DNA from: Reclinomonas americana ATCC 50394
Taxonomy: Eukaryota; Jakobida; Jakobea; Jakobida
Direction: 5' to 3'
DNA: 41,458 bases
NCBI GenBank assembly: GCA_048213135.1
Contig: PS015011.1
Location: 22,308-63,765 of the forward strand
Part shown: piece by piece, positions 10,456 to 21,828 of the stretch
Numbering within the stretch: position 1 is the stretch's first letter
Layout of the letters: each line of letters starts with the position of its first letter
The notes under the pieces: generated by a model
What the model saw: the letters and a program-made list of their open reading frames with translations, nothing else
Database searches by the model: none
What the model was told of the DNA's origin: nothing
Position numbers and translations under genes: made by a program

Positions 10456-13400
10456 TCAGCGACCGCCGCCATATTCCACAACGGCGTCACTCAACTCGAG
10501 CGCGCTTGGAGTCAGCGGAACGCTGTCGTCGTCATTATTAGCCCCGTCGATATCGCTGTCATCCTCATCTGCGCCATGCCGGTACAGTTGATTCACGGAC
10601 ACGACTCCGTCAACGTCACCGTCGACATCTTCCAGTGGCACTTGGGGAAACAACTGCGGCGACACGGCACCAGCGTCCATAAGCGCTGCCGCAGATGGCG
10701 ACATGTACTGTGGATTGCAGTCGACGACGACGTCCGCTGCGCGGGCCATGATGGGCGACGGCATGCTGACGATTGCTGCCGCAGACAGGTCGACCATCTC
10801 AATGGCGGAGCCAGGTGCACGCGGTTGTGAAAAGCCATCGACATCTGTGCGAATCATTCACATGTTGGAGGAAGCGAACAGTGAGTGTGAGAGCGCAGCG
10901 AGTGTGTGTACATGAAGCAATACTCATGATCAGTCAAGTCAATCTTCTAATGCATCAGTCAATCCACCACTTGCACTCACCTCTGCAAGCATTCGGGGAG
11001 AGCTGTACGCTGACCCTTTTGACTTCCTTGCGCAGTCGGCAGTACGCCACAATTCCACGAATGACCGCAAGTAGCGTAGGCCCCGCGAGAATCGCGCCGA
11101 CGATGGCCAGCAGCGTGATGCTGACAATCACCTTAAAGTCGACAGCTGCTCTCGAGGCGAAGACCGTAGAAATCACAACAAGGCACCCAAGGCCGACAGC
11201 CTGTGTTGCACAAAAATGAGCTACTACAATGCCTAACACGCGCACTACAATAGTAATCGCTTTCACCTCAAGCACGTTGTTCGCGGTTCTCTCGTACGGC
11301 ATCACAACTAAGTGGACTGCCAAGAATCCAACGCAGATCAGCCAAAGCGCCAACGGCAGTGCATCAAGCAGGTTGTATGCTGCCAGCGGGAACAGTACAC
11401 TCAGCAGCACGAGGCGACGCGAGAGCTGGTATGCTGCGCATGAAAGAGGTTCTTCGGTGACAAGGAGAGATAAAGGGGAGCCGAAGGCAAAAAGGGTAGT
11501 TGCAGGCGAACCATAGTACCAGACAACCGAGTGTCGATAGTGATGATAGAGAATGCCGAATCGTCGTCGCACCTGTGGTAGTGCACTCGTGAGTCGGGGT
11601 TCAGTAGCAGTCGTACACACGCATGATAGGATGCAACCGACGCGGTCGTGTGAGTCATCCCTCTCAACAGCACCAGCAGCTCACCTGCTCAGTGTCCAGT
11701 CGACGCTGTCGTCGCAAGCGCACCGTCCAGTACACCAGACCGATAGGAGTGCATATCACCAACAACAATAGAATCACAAAGAGCGGAAGCAGAGTGCTCC
11801 ACCTGTTGTAATGATCGTCAGAGTGAGTCAATTGCAGACGCACCGAAGAAGATACGGTGACGCAACACTCCGCTAAAGCAAACAATACTCGGCTCGAAGA
11901 GCATCACTCGAGATTCACCGACGGTGGTGCAAGTGAAGAACATGAGCGCCGTCTCGGCAAATCCCTTGTAGGCGCCAGTGAGCAGCAGTACCACGCTGGT
12001 CATAATGTAGCGTGGCGATTTGCCGACGCGGGTAAACCATGCGACGAACACCAACCAGCGGCGCCCAGGAGCACCGTGATGCATGATGCGACCGCCACGC
12101 ACGCAGCGCTTGGTCATAAACATGGCCAGCGCTCTGTGAACAACAAAAGTCGTCCACAACAGTGACAAGTACACCAGTGGCGAGAGGATGCGGGAGATAA
12201 GATCGCCAACGGCATCCAGGTGCATGGGACAGCCGACGGAGAAGAATCGTGGTATCCAGAACGTGAGAAGACGGCTGAGAACGAGCACCTTGACATTCGG
12301 GTAGAACAGCAGAGTTGCCGTTTGCAACGTAAAAATAATCATCTCGGCAGACGCTGTGCATGCGGCAGATCTTGAATTCAGAAAGCCATCAGTGTCACCA
12401 TGTGCGCCTGACTTATTAACATACCTTCACCGGTGCCAAGCTGGAAGAAAATGTGTATGAAGAGCACAAACAGCCACATCCTGACGATGGTCCAAAACTG
12501 CGCCAAGCGCGACGTAGTGAAACACGGTATGCACTCCGATTCCCAGTGCGAGTAACCGTCCTGGGCAACGAAACACACGCAGCGGTGAGCTCGACACGAA
12601 AGCTGTCGTCTGAGGCACTCTCTGGCACGTGATCAACAACCTCGCACGCTCCGCACAGCGGAGAAAGGGACTGGCGATGTGAACCCGCCTTGCAATACTC
12701 CGCACCGACTTGCACCAATGTTGAATCTTGTCGCTCACAAAAGTCGTATGGACAAGTGTACGCGACAATCTCGTCATTCGAAGGCGGCAGAATCTCCGAT
12801 CCAGTATAGCCCTTGGCGCGCACCGATGTCGTATTCCAGTTGGCGCTAACCGGGAACGTCCACAGCTGGCTGGCCAACAAAACTGTGGTTCCGCCCTCGC
12901 AAATCACATTCAACGGACATCGACGACATTCCTGATCAAATGTCGACAACGAGTACTCGCCAACGCCGCACGTCTGACAGCCAATGGACGTGTACTGCAT
13001 TCCGGCCGGGCATGGTGTATTTTCCATCGTCGCTTGTGGAGGAGATCCAGAAAACAACCCGTTTCCGCTCAGCGACACTGCAATGCTCAACTCGTCGTCA
13101 ACATTGATCCCCGCCCGTTCACCCAACGAGTGCGATCGCCCCGTCGTAGATTCGGTGTTGTTGGCACCATTTCGCCGAGCACGCTGGGAGACAAAGAGCG
13201 AAAAAGTCGCTTCGCCGTCCTCCGTGGCCTGCGATTGATCTCGTGTCTGCGCAGACCAGCACTGCAAATGAGAGTGCCGAACCGAGGTGCGTTTGTCAAC
13301 ATTGACATTGAATGAGACTCACCGTGTTGCAAGCTACACATTGCACGCGAAATAGTGTTCCATCCAGCGTGGACATACGCTGACGAAACACGTCAAGTGC

Positions 13401-16400
13401 CCACACGCGTACAATACGCGGATCCGACGGTGAAGGATATGTTACATTGTTGCGCGACATCACGGCGACGTCGACGCTGAATAGTGCTGCATCGTAACAG
13501 AGAGAATTAGATATGTGCGTGTTGGAGACGTCATACTGAAAGAAGCAAGAAGAGATAACGCAACTACTCGCGACGTTACCGCCGGCAACATTGCTCGCCA
13601 CATTGTCGGCAGCCACAACATTACGCGCTTCTTGCCACTGGCTCCAGCCGCCAGCTTCTTCGAGTGCTCTGTGGACACTTAGAAGCATCTGCGGATCGCC
13701 GATACCATTCCAGAAGATACCACCGCCAGAGCCTTCGCCCAGCAAGTGCGTTGCGCGCGAATCTCCAACCAGTGCCTCATTGCCAACCACTTCCACGTCT
13801 TGCATCAGAATTCCCACTGGCGTCAACGTTGCAAGAGTCATATTGATTGCCAAACCACCGCCGCGACTTCCGGATAAGTTGCCAACGAAACTGCTCGACT
13901 GCAGCCATGTGCGTGTGCTACTGGAAACGCTGGCTCCACCACCGTCACCGCTGGTCGCTGTGTTCGTCAGGAATCGACAGGCAACACACGTTGTGCTGCC
14001 ACGCCCACCTGAGAACAGACCACCACCAGCAGACGATGCAATATTGTCTTGAACAGTGCAAGAGCGCAATGTGACCGTCGGCTGGTCCTCCGTCGACACT
14101 CCACCTCCAGCCACTGCCCGGTTCCGCGTTAGAACAGAGCCCGTCGCGGTCACTGTTGCCCTCTCGGCCGCCGAAAGTGCGCCACCAGTGCCTTCCACAG
14201 ACGTGTTCCTGTCAAATGTCGTGCTGTTGAGATGGGCTTGTGCGTTGCCAGCTACCGACGCTCCACCACCAGAAGACTGAGCACGACCAGAAATCAATCG
14301 CCCGCGAGCGTCGATCCATGTGCCACGACCGCGGGCACACACCTGACCCCCAGATGTGTCCGCTCTGTTGCTGGCAAACTCCGTGTCTACCGTTGTCACA
14401 GTGGCCACCTGCGCCACAAACACTGCACCCCCCGAAAGCACGGCAGTGTTGGTGATGAATCTGCAACTTTGAATTTGCAGGCTTGACGATCCGTCGGCGT
14501 ACAGGCCGCCTCCGTCATCAGCAGCATTGTCAACAAAGGCAGTGCGAAGGAAAACGTTATTGCTGTCCTCACCCGCATACATACCACTGCCGAAAGCTGC
14601 CGTATTACGCTCGATAACACAGTCAGTCCACGACCCAGTCGACTGTGCATTCGCGAAAATGGCACCACCAAAGTTACGCGCTCGATTGCGCCGCAATGCC
14701 ACTCCGTCAACCGCGGTGACAGATGATGTCGCGGCCATGTACACACCACCGCCGTTGTGCGATGCCGAATTGTCGGACACAGAGCTTCCGACAGACATAC
14801 GGAGACTCGCTTGGTCACCTCGCACAGCGACTCCGCCACCATACTGTGCAGTATTACCGATGACAGTTGTGTTGAGCATGGTTACTTGGCTGCCAAAGTC
14901 ACTGATCACTACACCGCCACCATAGCCTGCCGAGGCAGCGTTGTCAGCGACTGTGGAGTTAGCCAGCAGACTGGTCGGACCACTGAGGGCCACACCACCG
15001 CCAGAAAACGACGAACCGTTGCGAGTGACATTGGCAGACGCCAACGTGGAGGTGGAGCCAACAACTGCACCACCGCCCACAACAAAACTTCCAGTCACAG
15101 TGTTCCGTAATAACAGAACATTGGTGGCCACACTCCCGTTGTCCAACAACAGAGCACCGCCGCCAGTCGACCGTCCCCCACCCCTGATGGTCTGTTGAAG
15201 CATGGTATTCTCGACGAACGTTGACGATCGCACCTCAGCCCCGTTTGCCAATAGAACCGCACCCCCACCACAGAAGTCACCCGAAGAATACTGAGAAGAA
15301 CCCGCAGCTCCCGCATCCACAACTACGTTTCCCCGAAACTCGCAGTCGGCAGCGGACACCGGCAATCCAACCAATAGTGCACCACCGCCGCCGTTGCGCC
15401 CACTCCCTACACCACTTTCAGAGTTGTCCGCGCCACCAGCCCCATCGAGACGTGAAGTGTTGTTGAAAAACGTGCATTGTTGAACTCGAACCCTCTGCGC
15501 ACGACAAGTTGTAAGTCACTCCCCACTCTGTCGCCTACACGTCCTGAGTGTTGTGCACCTTTGAATGAGTAACCCGGCCACTATAGCCCACCAAAAGTGC
15601 ACCCCCACCACTGTACGCGCCAGAAGACGCCCCATTCTGCGAACTTTGACCTCCAACTCCGTTCTGCGAAGAGGAATTGTTGACGAACTGAACTCCAGTG
15701 ACAGTCTATTGATGGTGACACTTGTGAGAACGACAAGTTGCCGACAAACGCAGATGAGAGGTGCACAAACCGAAAATGGAACTCCGGACGTCAGCACTGG
15801 TAAGTACAACAGAGCACCGCCGCCACCAGAAAACATGGCGGAACTCAATGCCGAAAGCGCTGCGCGTGGACCTCCATTGCCTGGGCATGTGGAGTCTTGG
15901 AATAAGTGTTCTGCGAAGAAGTGCACAAACTCACTCATCTCACCGTTGAAAGCAGCGGTGTTGTTCTGAAAATTCGAGTCACTGAGCTGTAAAAGAGTGA
16001 GCGATGATGTGCAACGTTAGAAATGCAGACGGAAAAAACCATAAAGATTCGAAGAAGTGCAACCAGCAGAGCGCCACCTCCACTGGCGACTCCCATGGAG
16101 TTGCTTCGACTCCCACTGTCCGAACCACCCATCGAATTACGAAGGGCAACGTTGTCCATGAAGCGACAATTGCGCACATCGGAAGTGGGCTAAAAACAGC
16201 AACGTCAACCACACCAACCACGATTGCGAATGTCAACGGAACCCCGCGAACAGAAAAAATATGCTACTCACGTTCTGTCCAACGCTGTCGCTGGCGGATG
16301 TGATTAGCACGGCACCACCGCCATTCACTGACCCAGAAGCGGACACATCGTTGCTGAAGCGGCCACCGGATCCGTTATCAGTGGCGCCATTGCTGCTGAA

Positions 16401-19400
16401 TGTACAGCCGTTGATTGTCTTGTGTAAACAGCGACGGTTCAGGACGAAGGGGAGCCTGCAGCGCTATAGCACAGCATCGACAGCAGCAGGCTCACCTGCG
16501 AACTGAAAACATCAGTGAACAGAGCGCCACCTCCGTTTTGGCCACGCTCGGATTGGGCGCTCCTGGCTTGCACATTCACTGATGAGCCTGCGAAAAATAT
16601 CAGTAAGGATCGATCTCCCGAGAGGGACGACCGATTATCAGGCTCACCTTGGCCACCACTGCCGTTGTTCACTGCCATGTTCGAGGTGAATGTGCTGTCG
16701 ATCACAGACTGCGCAAGGCAACATGTACGATTGTTTCGTGAGACACGCGAGCGTGCGTGCTTTTCGATCGTACGCAAACCTGCGAATATGCATGCGCCCA
16801 CACTGCACCACCACCATTCTCGCCACCCGAACTCTCAGCAGTTCCGATACCGCTAAGCGTGGCGACACCTGCACACACAAATGATTTGTTCAGACCAGTA
16901 CATTTGCCAGTAGCATCCGTGTGTAATACGTCGTCGGCCGCACCACCGTTCCCATTTTCCGACGCCAGATTTGACACAAATCTACAGCCCTTAATGGTCT
17001 ATGCACAACCCGGTTGGTCTTCTCATCACCTGACGCATCGAAAAACAATCGACCTGACGCAACTTGAATGACACGAAGTCCAGCATACACGGCGCCGCCA
17101 CCATTTTGACCGCAAAGACTGTCAGCATTGTCACCAGTACCTGTGCGGTTGCCGTGCGCTGCTGAGAGACCGACATGAACATTTTTTTGGAGAGCTCGCT
17201 GATACGCACGCACCGGCCTTTCCGTTCCCAATTGCAGAGTTCATAACGAATGTGCTCGCCGAAATTGTTTGCCACAAGGTGTAGGGCTCAGCAATACCGG
17301 ACCACACAGCGCCACCTCCGTGCTGTCCATTTTCACTCGACGCAGAGGCATCACCGCCGGCTCCTGCAAATTCGAACGTGATGTGCTCTCTCGCGAACGG
17401 GATTGGAATAAAGTACCAACTACGCCAAACCTCCACGGCCATTGTTGACCGCTAGGTTGGACAAAAACGTGCAGTTGGCAATCGTCTGCGACTCCTTTCG
17501 TCAGACAAGGGATACGAGAACAGAGAGAAAGAGACAGCGTCAGCAAAACCTCGTCGGCTCCAATTGTTCCGTAGAATGTCATCACCGCGCCACCTCCAGT
17601 TTTTGATGCCGTTGCTTTAGAAGAAACCGAGTTACCGACGCCGCCACAACCATTCTGCACCGCTTGGTTATTTGTAAAGGTGGAGTTCCACATCTGCAAA
17701 CCTTTGTTGGAGGAAATGGAGCGAGTCACCGAGTGGCAGCAATGCACATGACGCACCAGCTGGCGAACTGACTCATTGAGGTACGGGAATATGCTAAGAA
17801 TTCCTCCACCACCAGAGATGCTGGACAGGCGAGCGGTGTACGGATATTCCAAACTAATGCCAACTGAATTGCCACTGCCGATGTTGTTGCTTCCACCGTT
17901 GCTGTTGCGTATTGCCACATTGTTGGCGAAAGTGGAGAGCGCAACCTGGCGGAGTGTGTTACAAGGCACCCTCCACTAAGCGCGAGGTTCACGATGCCAC
18001 TTACCTCCACACGCGTCCACCCTCGAATCCACAACGCGCCTCCTCCATTGCAACAGCTTGCATCAGTGGTTGCGCCAGCATTCAAATACTGCCCTCCGTT
18101 GCCGCTATCTTGCACGGTGTTGTTGGAGAACGCTGAGTCCTGCTCGGGTGCGCTGTCTTAGGCAAGAGAAAACACATGCATGCACCGACGCACACGCACC
18201 GTGATAAGAGCGGACCGCTCCACGCCCACCACTTGCGCACCGATCAATAGCGACGCAGCCCCACCACCGATTTGACTTCCGCCAGAGGCTGTCTTGATAC
18301 TTGACGCTGCTCCGCAGCCAACTGACGAAGCGGAGCACTTGACACCGTTACCACTCTCAACAACAGCGTTGCGGGAAAATGTTGATTGCGAAATCGAGAA
18401 AACGGGACTTGTGGCTACTCCAAAGAACAGCAAGCCACCGCCTCCCACAAAACTAACTCCTGAGGGATTTGAAACATCACCGTTGCCACACTGTGAAACG
18501 ATGTTGTTCGTCCACAAACTCCCCCAGTCGCTGAAGGAGAGACTGGAGGCTCCAGCCAAGCGAACAAACGCCGCACCACCGCCGGTGGTGCCCCGGGAGA
18601 GCAGAGTGGCCGTGTTATTTGCGAATGTCATGTTCCGGAAGGAAACATTTACCGTGCCGGAGCCAGCTGCAGTCAACAGAAACAGCGCGCCACCGCCGGC
18701 GGAGCCGACAGACGTCGCACTTGAACCGGATCCGACAACGGCGTTGGAGGTAAACGAGACGTTGCGCAACGTGACGGCGATGCTTGGCGCAGCCTTCAAG
18801 CTCAGTGCGACTGCGGCTCCGGAAGCGTCATCGCCGCGCTTGGTGCAGTTGGTCCAGGACGAGTCCATGACGCTGACAGTGGTAAACGAGCCAACCGCTG
18901 ACACAGCAGAAGCCTGGATGCCTTTGGCGACGCTGCTATGAGAACCAAACACAGAAGACGTCACCACGAGATCTGCACGAGAGGCCGCGGTTGCATCAAG
19001 CGACAAGAAGCCCGCTTTCGAGTTGACAAAGTTGCAGCCGGCAATGGCGACTCGTGAGGCAGCAGCCGCAGGCGACGTCCACGACACTGACGGCTCTGTT
19101 GAGCCACCAATGACAGTTAGGCCAGTTATCTGCAACTCGGCAGTCTGTTGCAAGACCAGAAAGGCCGAGGTGGCGGCTGTGATGATTGGCGATGTTGCTG
19201 ACGTGGAAAGCAAAGTCACGTTCCTCCCTACCACGTGAGGAGCGGACGTGATCATAAGCATCACGCGAGGCACACAAACACACAAGCACACACGCGCACA
19301 CACACAGGGAGAGAGAGAGAGAGCACAGTGCACACATATGCAGAGCACATTCACTATCATTCGCGCACCCCTCTGCATGCGCACATCACGCATGCAAACA

Positions 19401-19884
19401 CGCACACATTCACAGCCGTAAAACAACGCACCCGTGAAGGACAATACACTACTGACAGTGTAAGCACCATCCAGAAACGCCACTTGCAGCTGCCAGTCCG
19501 ATGCCGCAACATCGTAGCCACGGGATGAACATGCACCCAAAAGCAGTGACGCAACAAGCGAGCACGGCACATCCTCGAGAGATGCACCGCTGCCACCACA
19601 AGGCAGCGTGGTGGCACCAGCGGGCGACACGAATACTGTGAGCAGAAGTCGTCGATCGAGGTCAGTGGATTTCTGGCTGCATGTGCGATTGTGGCGCACA
19701 CGCACACACCTTCACACAGTGCGGAAGGAGAGACCGAGTGTATAGCCGCATTCAGTGGCGCTGTGTATTCGTTTCCGCTGGCAGAAGCAAAAGCGAAGAC
19801 CAAAAACGCACACAATACTACAAGTGTACATGTGCGCTCTCGAGCTCGTCGGGATTGGCGTTGTACAACAAGTACAGCAGCCAT
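10456..19884 (-). CDS. Giant beta-helix (Pmp-repeat) membrane protein with Cys-rich and multi-pass C-terminal region
   Basis: ATG at 19884 starts a signal peptide (RTCTLVVLCAFLVFAFASAS). The mature start VFVSPAGATTLPCGGSG ... PCSLVASLLLGA is the usual opening of large protist right-handed beta-helix proteins. Three repeat zones follow: an exon of long coils (about 18160-19240), about a dozen small exons (15500-18130) each carrying FxxNxA...GGGA(L/V), and a near-continuous exon (13300-15374) packed with GGGA/FxxN units, as in chlamydial polymorphic membrane proteins. Next is a Cys-rich module (about 12890-13010: GCQTCGVGEYSL, CRRCPLNVICEGG), then several membrane helices (FWTIVRMWLFVLFIHIFF; YIMTSVVLLLTGAYKGF; LLPLFVILLLLVICTPIGLV; LALWLICVGFLAVHLVV; ITLLAIVGAILAG). 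An acidic cytoplasmic tail (10456-10860) with ADEDDSDIDGANNDDD ends at TGA 10456. The product is probably a cell-surface adhesin or sensor; function is unproven. Confidence 0.85.
15500..18130 (-). repeat. Exon-encoded Pmp-type repeat array within the beta-helix gene
   Basis: About a dozen exons of roughly 100-200 nt, separated by introns of about 50-80 nt, each encode one coil set: F(V/T/S/A)xNxAxxNGxGG, a variable loop, then GGGA(L/V) and a short strand. Examples of the second motif are SGGGALLV, NGGGAVLI, NGGGALFT, NGGGAVWA, NGGGAVYA, HGGGAVWS, TGGGAVMT, NGGGALWI. Introns fall at similar positions in successive units, so exon and repeat boundaries are in register. Confidence 0.8.
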
Positions 19885-20122
19885 CTGACTGTGAGAATGA
19901 CAGGAAGGGGTGGTGGTAGCTTCTGCTCTCGTGTTTGTGGACTGGAAGAGTTTTGGAACACACGCCACGCACGGACGACGATAATGCAAACGCATATGCA
20001 ATGCTTCAGTGCGACTTCGACGTCGACGCCGCTGCGCACAGCGCGGCAACGGGGAGCTAAGGCCGGCAATATCTGGAGTGGCAGTTGCTGCGCTCGCTGA
20101 TGCGGAATGCTACAAGCAGAGA
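19885..20122. promoter_or_regulatory. Divergent spacer between beta-helix gene and DUF3592 gene, with palindrome
   Basis: 238 nt between two head-to-head ATGs. It contains a perfect 10-bp palindrome TCGACGTCGA at 20017-20026, with an ACGT core typical of bZIP-type sites. No TATA element is evident. A regulatory role is inferred only from position. Confidence 0.3.
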
Positions 20123-21615
20123 ATGAAGAATCGCAGACAGATGAGTGAGTGCAACGCGTCCCCCGTCGTTCATTCCGTCCCCTTCCTCCATTGCTTGCGA
20201 TCGCGATTCATGCAGCTGTTAGCCTTTGCGCGCTCCGTGCGCCCTCTGCTCGCTTGCCGGCATCATCGTTGCGCACGTTCTCTGCAGCAGTCAGTGCACG
20301 AGCAAGACTGATTCTCATCGTGTTTGATTCCCCCGTCAGCAGCATTGCTGCGTCAGTGCACGACTGCCGCTTTCTCGACCTCTTCTCCTGCCCAGTCATC
20401 GGTTCCATCATCCTCGCCACAGCCACCCGGTGTGTATGCTCCTGTGCATGCATGTGGATTCCGACTGTTGTCTGACGGAATCTCCCTGCTCCTTCCTGCT
20501 CCCCACAGTGAGTGCACCGCAACAACAACAACAACAACAGGACAAGGGCGGGAGTGGCAAAGAGGGAGGCGGTAGTGGTGGTGGAGCTCGGCCCAACGAG
20601 ACCAAGCGATCGATCTTTGGCTGGGAGCTTCTGATTGCTGTGCCAGTGGCGATGTTCTTCTCCTTTGTCGGTGTTCCTCGTTGCGTGCTGTGTCGTGCCG
20701 TCGCGCCGTTGATCCGCGCGGCCATATGTCGCTGATCGTGCCGTCATACGTTGTTTTGCAGCTCTGTACTACGGGTGAGTCTGCCCTCCATGTCTTCTTG
20801 ATATTCACTGCGCTGTTTCACGTGTGTGCGCGTGTGTGTGTGTGTATAGTGTCAAGAGCTCCAGCTGGCCCACAGTCGAGGGTGTGATTGTCAAGTCGGA
20901 TATCTTTGAGCAGTCCCGCAAATCGGTCGTGTTCTCCGGTAAGTAGTGCAGGGTGGAGGCAGCGCATCATGTGATCACTGTATGTATGACCGCGGTGTGC
21001 AGGCACGGACTATTTGCCCGATATCAAGTACCGTTTCCGAGTGCCCGGCGAGACGGCCGATCGCGAGGGATTCATTGTGTCGTTCCGTTACTGGGGTGCG
21101 CCGCCGGCCCGGCCCGAGGCCGAGTCTCTGCTCGCGCTGTACCCCGTCGGTTCCAAGGTGTTGAACTCGTTCACACCGCCATGGTCCGCTAGCGCTCACT
21201 CACTCCTTGCTGCGACACGTGCAGGTCACTGTGCACTATGACCCGTCGCAACCAGGTGTGCTCGCGCTCTCTCTCTCTCTCGTCATCTTGCTTCGAGGGC
21301 GTTCCCTCTTTGTTGGTTTGTTGGTTGACGATGCATGTATGTATGTGGCGGCAGAACGCGCGGTGTTGATTCCTGAGATCGGTTGCATCGGTCTGAGTGC
21401 GGCGTTCTCCAGCGCTGCTGTTCTCGCGTTCGGCTTCCGTGTGGGTCCTGCGCGTGGTATTGTTGCGTGTGAGCGTGCATGTGCATTTTGCACTCGATCA
21501 CTGTGTTTCTCAACCATCGGCCACACAGTTCACCAGTGCCGTGCTCATCCTCATGGGCTGGCTTGCGCAGTACGGCTGTCAGAACGCCAACAGAGAGAAA
21601 CCAGTGGGTGCTTAG
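20123..21615 (+). CDS. DUF3592-type membrane protein with probable mitochondrial presequence
   Basis: Start ATG 20123 chosen because exons 20123-20144, 20216-20293, 20340-20429 and 20509 onward join in phase. They give a basic, Ser/Ala-rich leader (MKNRRQMTVSLCALRAPSAR ... LRTFSAA, AAFSTSS) that looks like a mitochondrial presequence. A Gln/Gly linker (SAPQQQQQQQ) leads to RSIFGWELLIAVPVAMFFSF (membrane helix 1). The DUF3592 core follows: SSSWPTVEGVIVKS, YRFRVPGETADREGFIVSF, LYPVGSKVTVHYDPSQPERA and VLIPEIG, the usual 'YP.G..V.VYYDP.nPe.avL' order. Two more hydrophobic segments (LSAAFSSAAVLAFGF; FTSAVLILMGWLAQYG) precede the TAG at 21613-21615. Function of the family is unknown. Family call is fairly secure; the leader rests on my splice choices. 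Confidence 0.78.
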
Positions 21616-21828
21616 AGGGGAGTGGCATGTCAACCCATTCTTTGCCAGCAGACGGTAAACACACGAACGAGTGGATTGCACCAAACCCTTCCTCTTTCAC
21701 ACGTTGCCACTCTCCATGTTCTAGAGATCTCTGTCTGCTGACCAATCTGTCTCCTTCATCTTCTCCCTGTCGTTGCTTCGTTTTGTGTCATCACCTCTCA
21801 CAACAAGCGTTAGCTTGTTTATTAATTC

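Noticed and set aside
13591-14925. Several plus-strand ORFs of 70-150 residues opposite the beta-helix gene
   Set aside because: They are complements of the GGGA-rich minus-strand exon (Pro/Thr-rich mirror of Gly/Ser/Ala codons) and have no independent start, splice or domain support.
19882-20049. Upstream extension of the beta-helix protein (start at 20049)
   Set aside because: The extra 55 residues are Arg/Cys-rich and precede a clean signal peptide that begins at ATG 19884, so the downstream ATG fits better.
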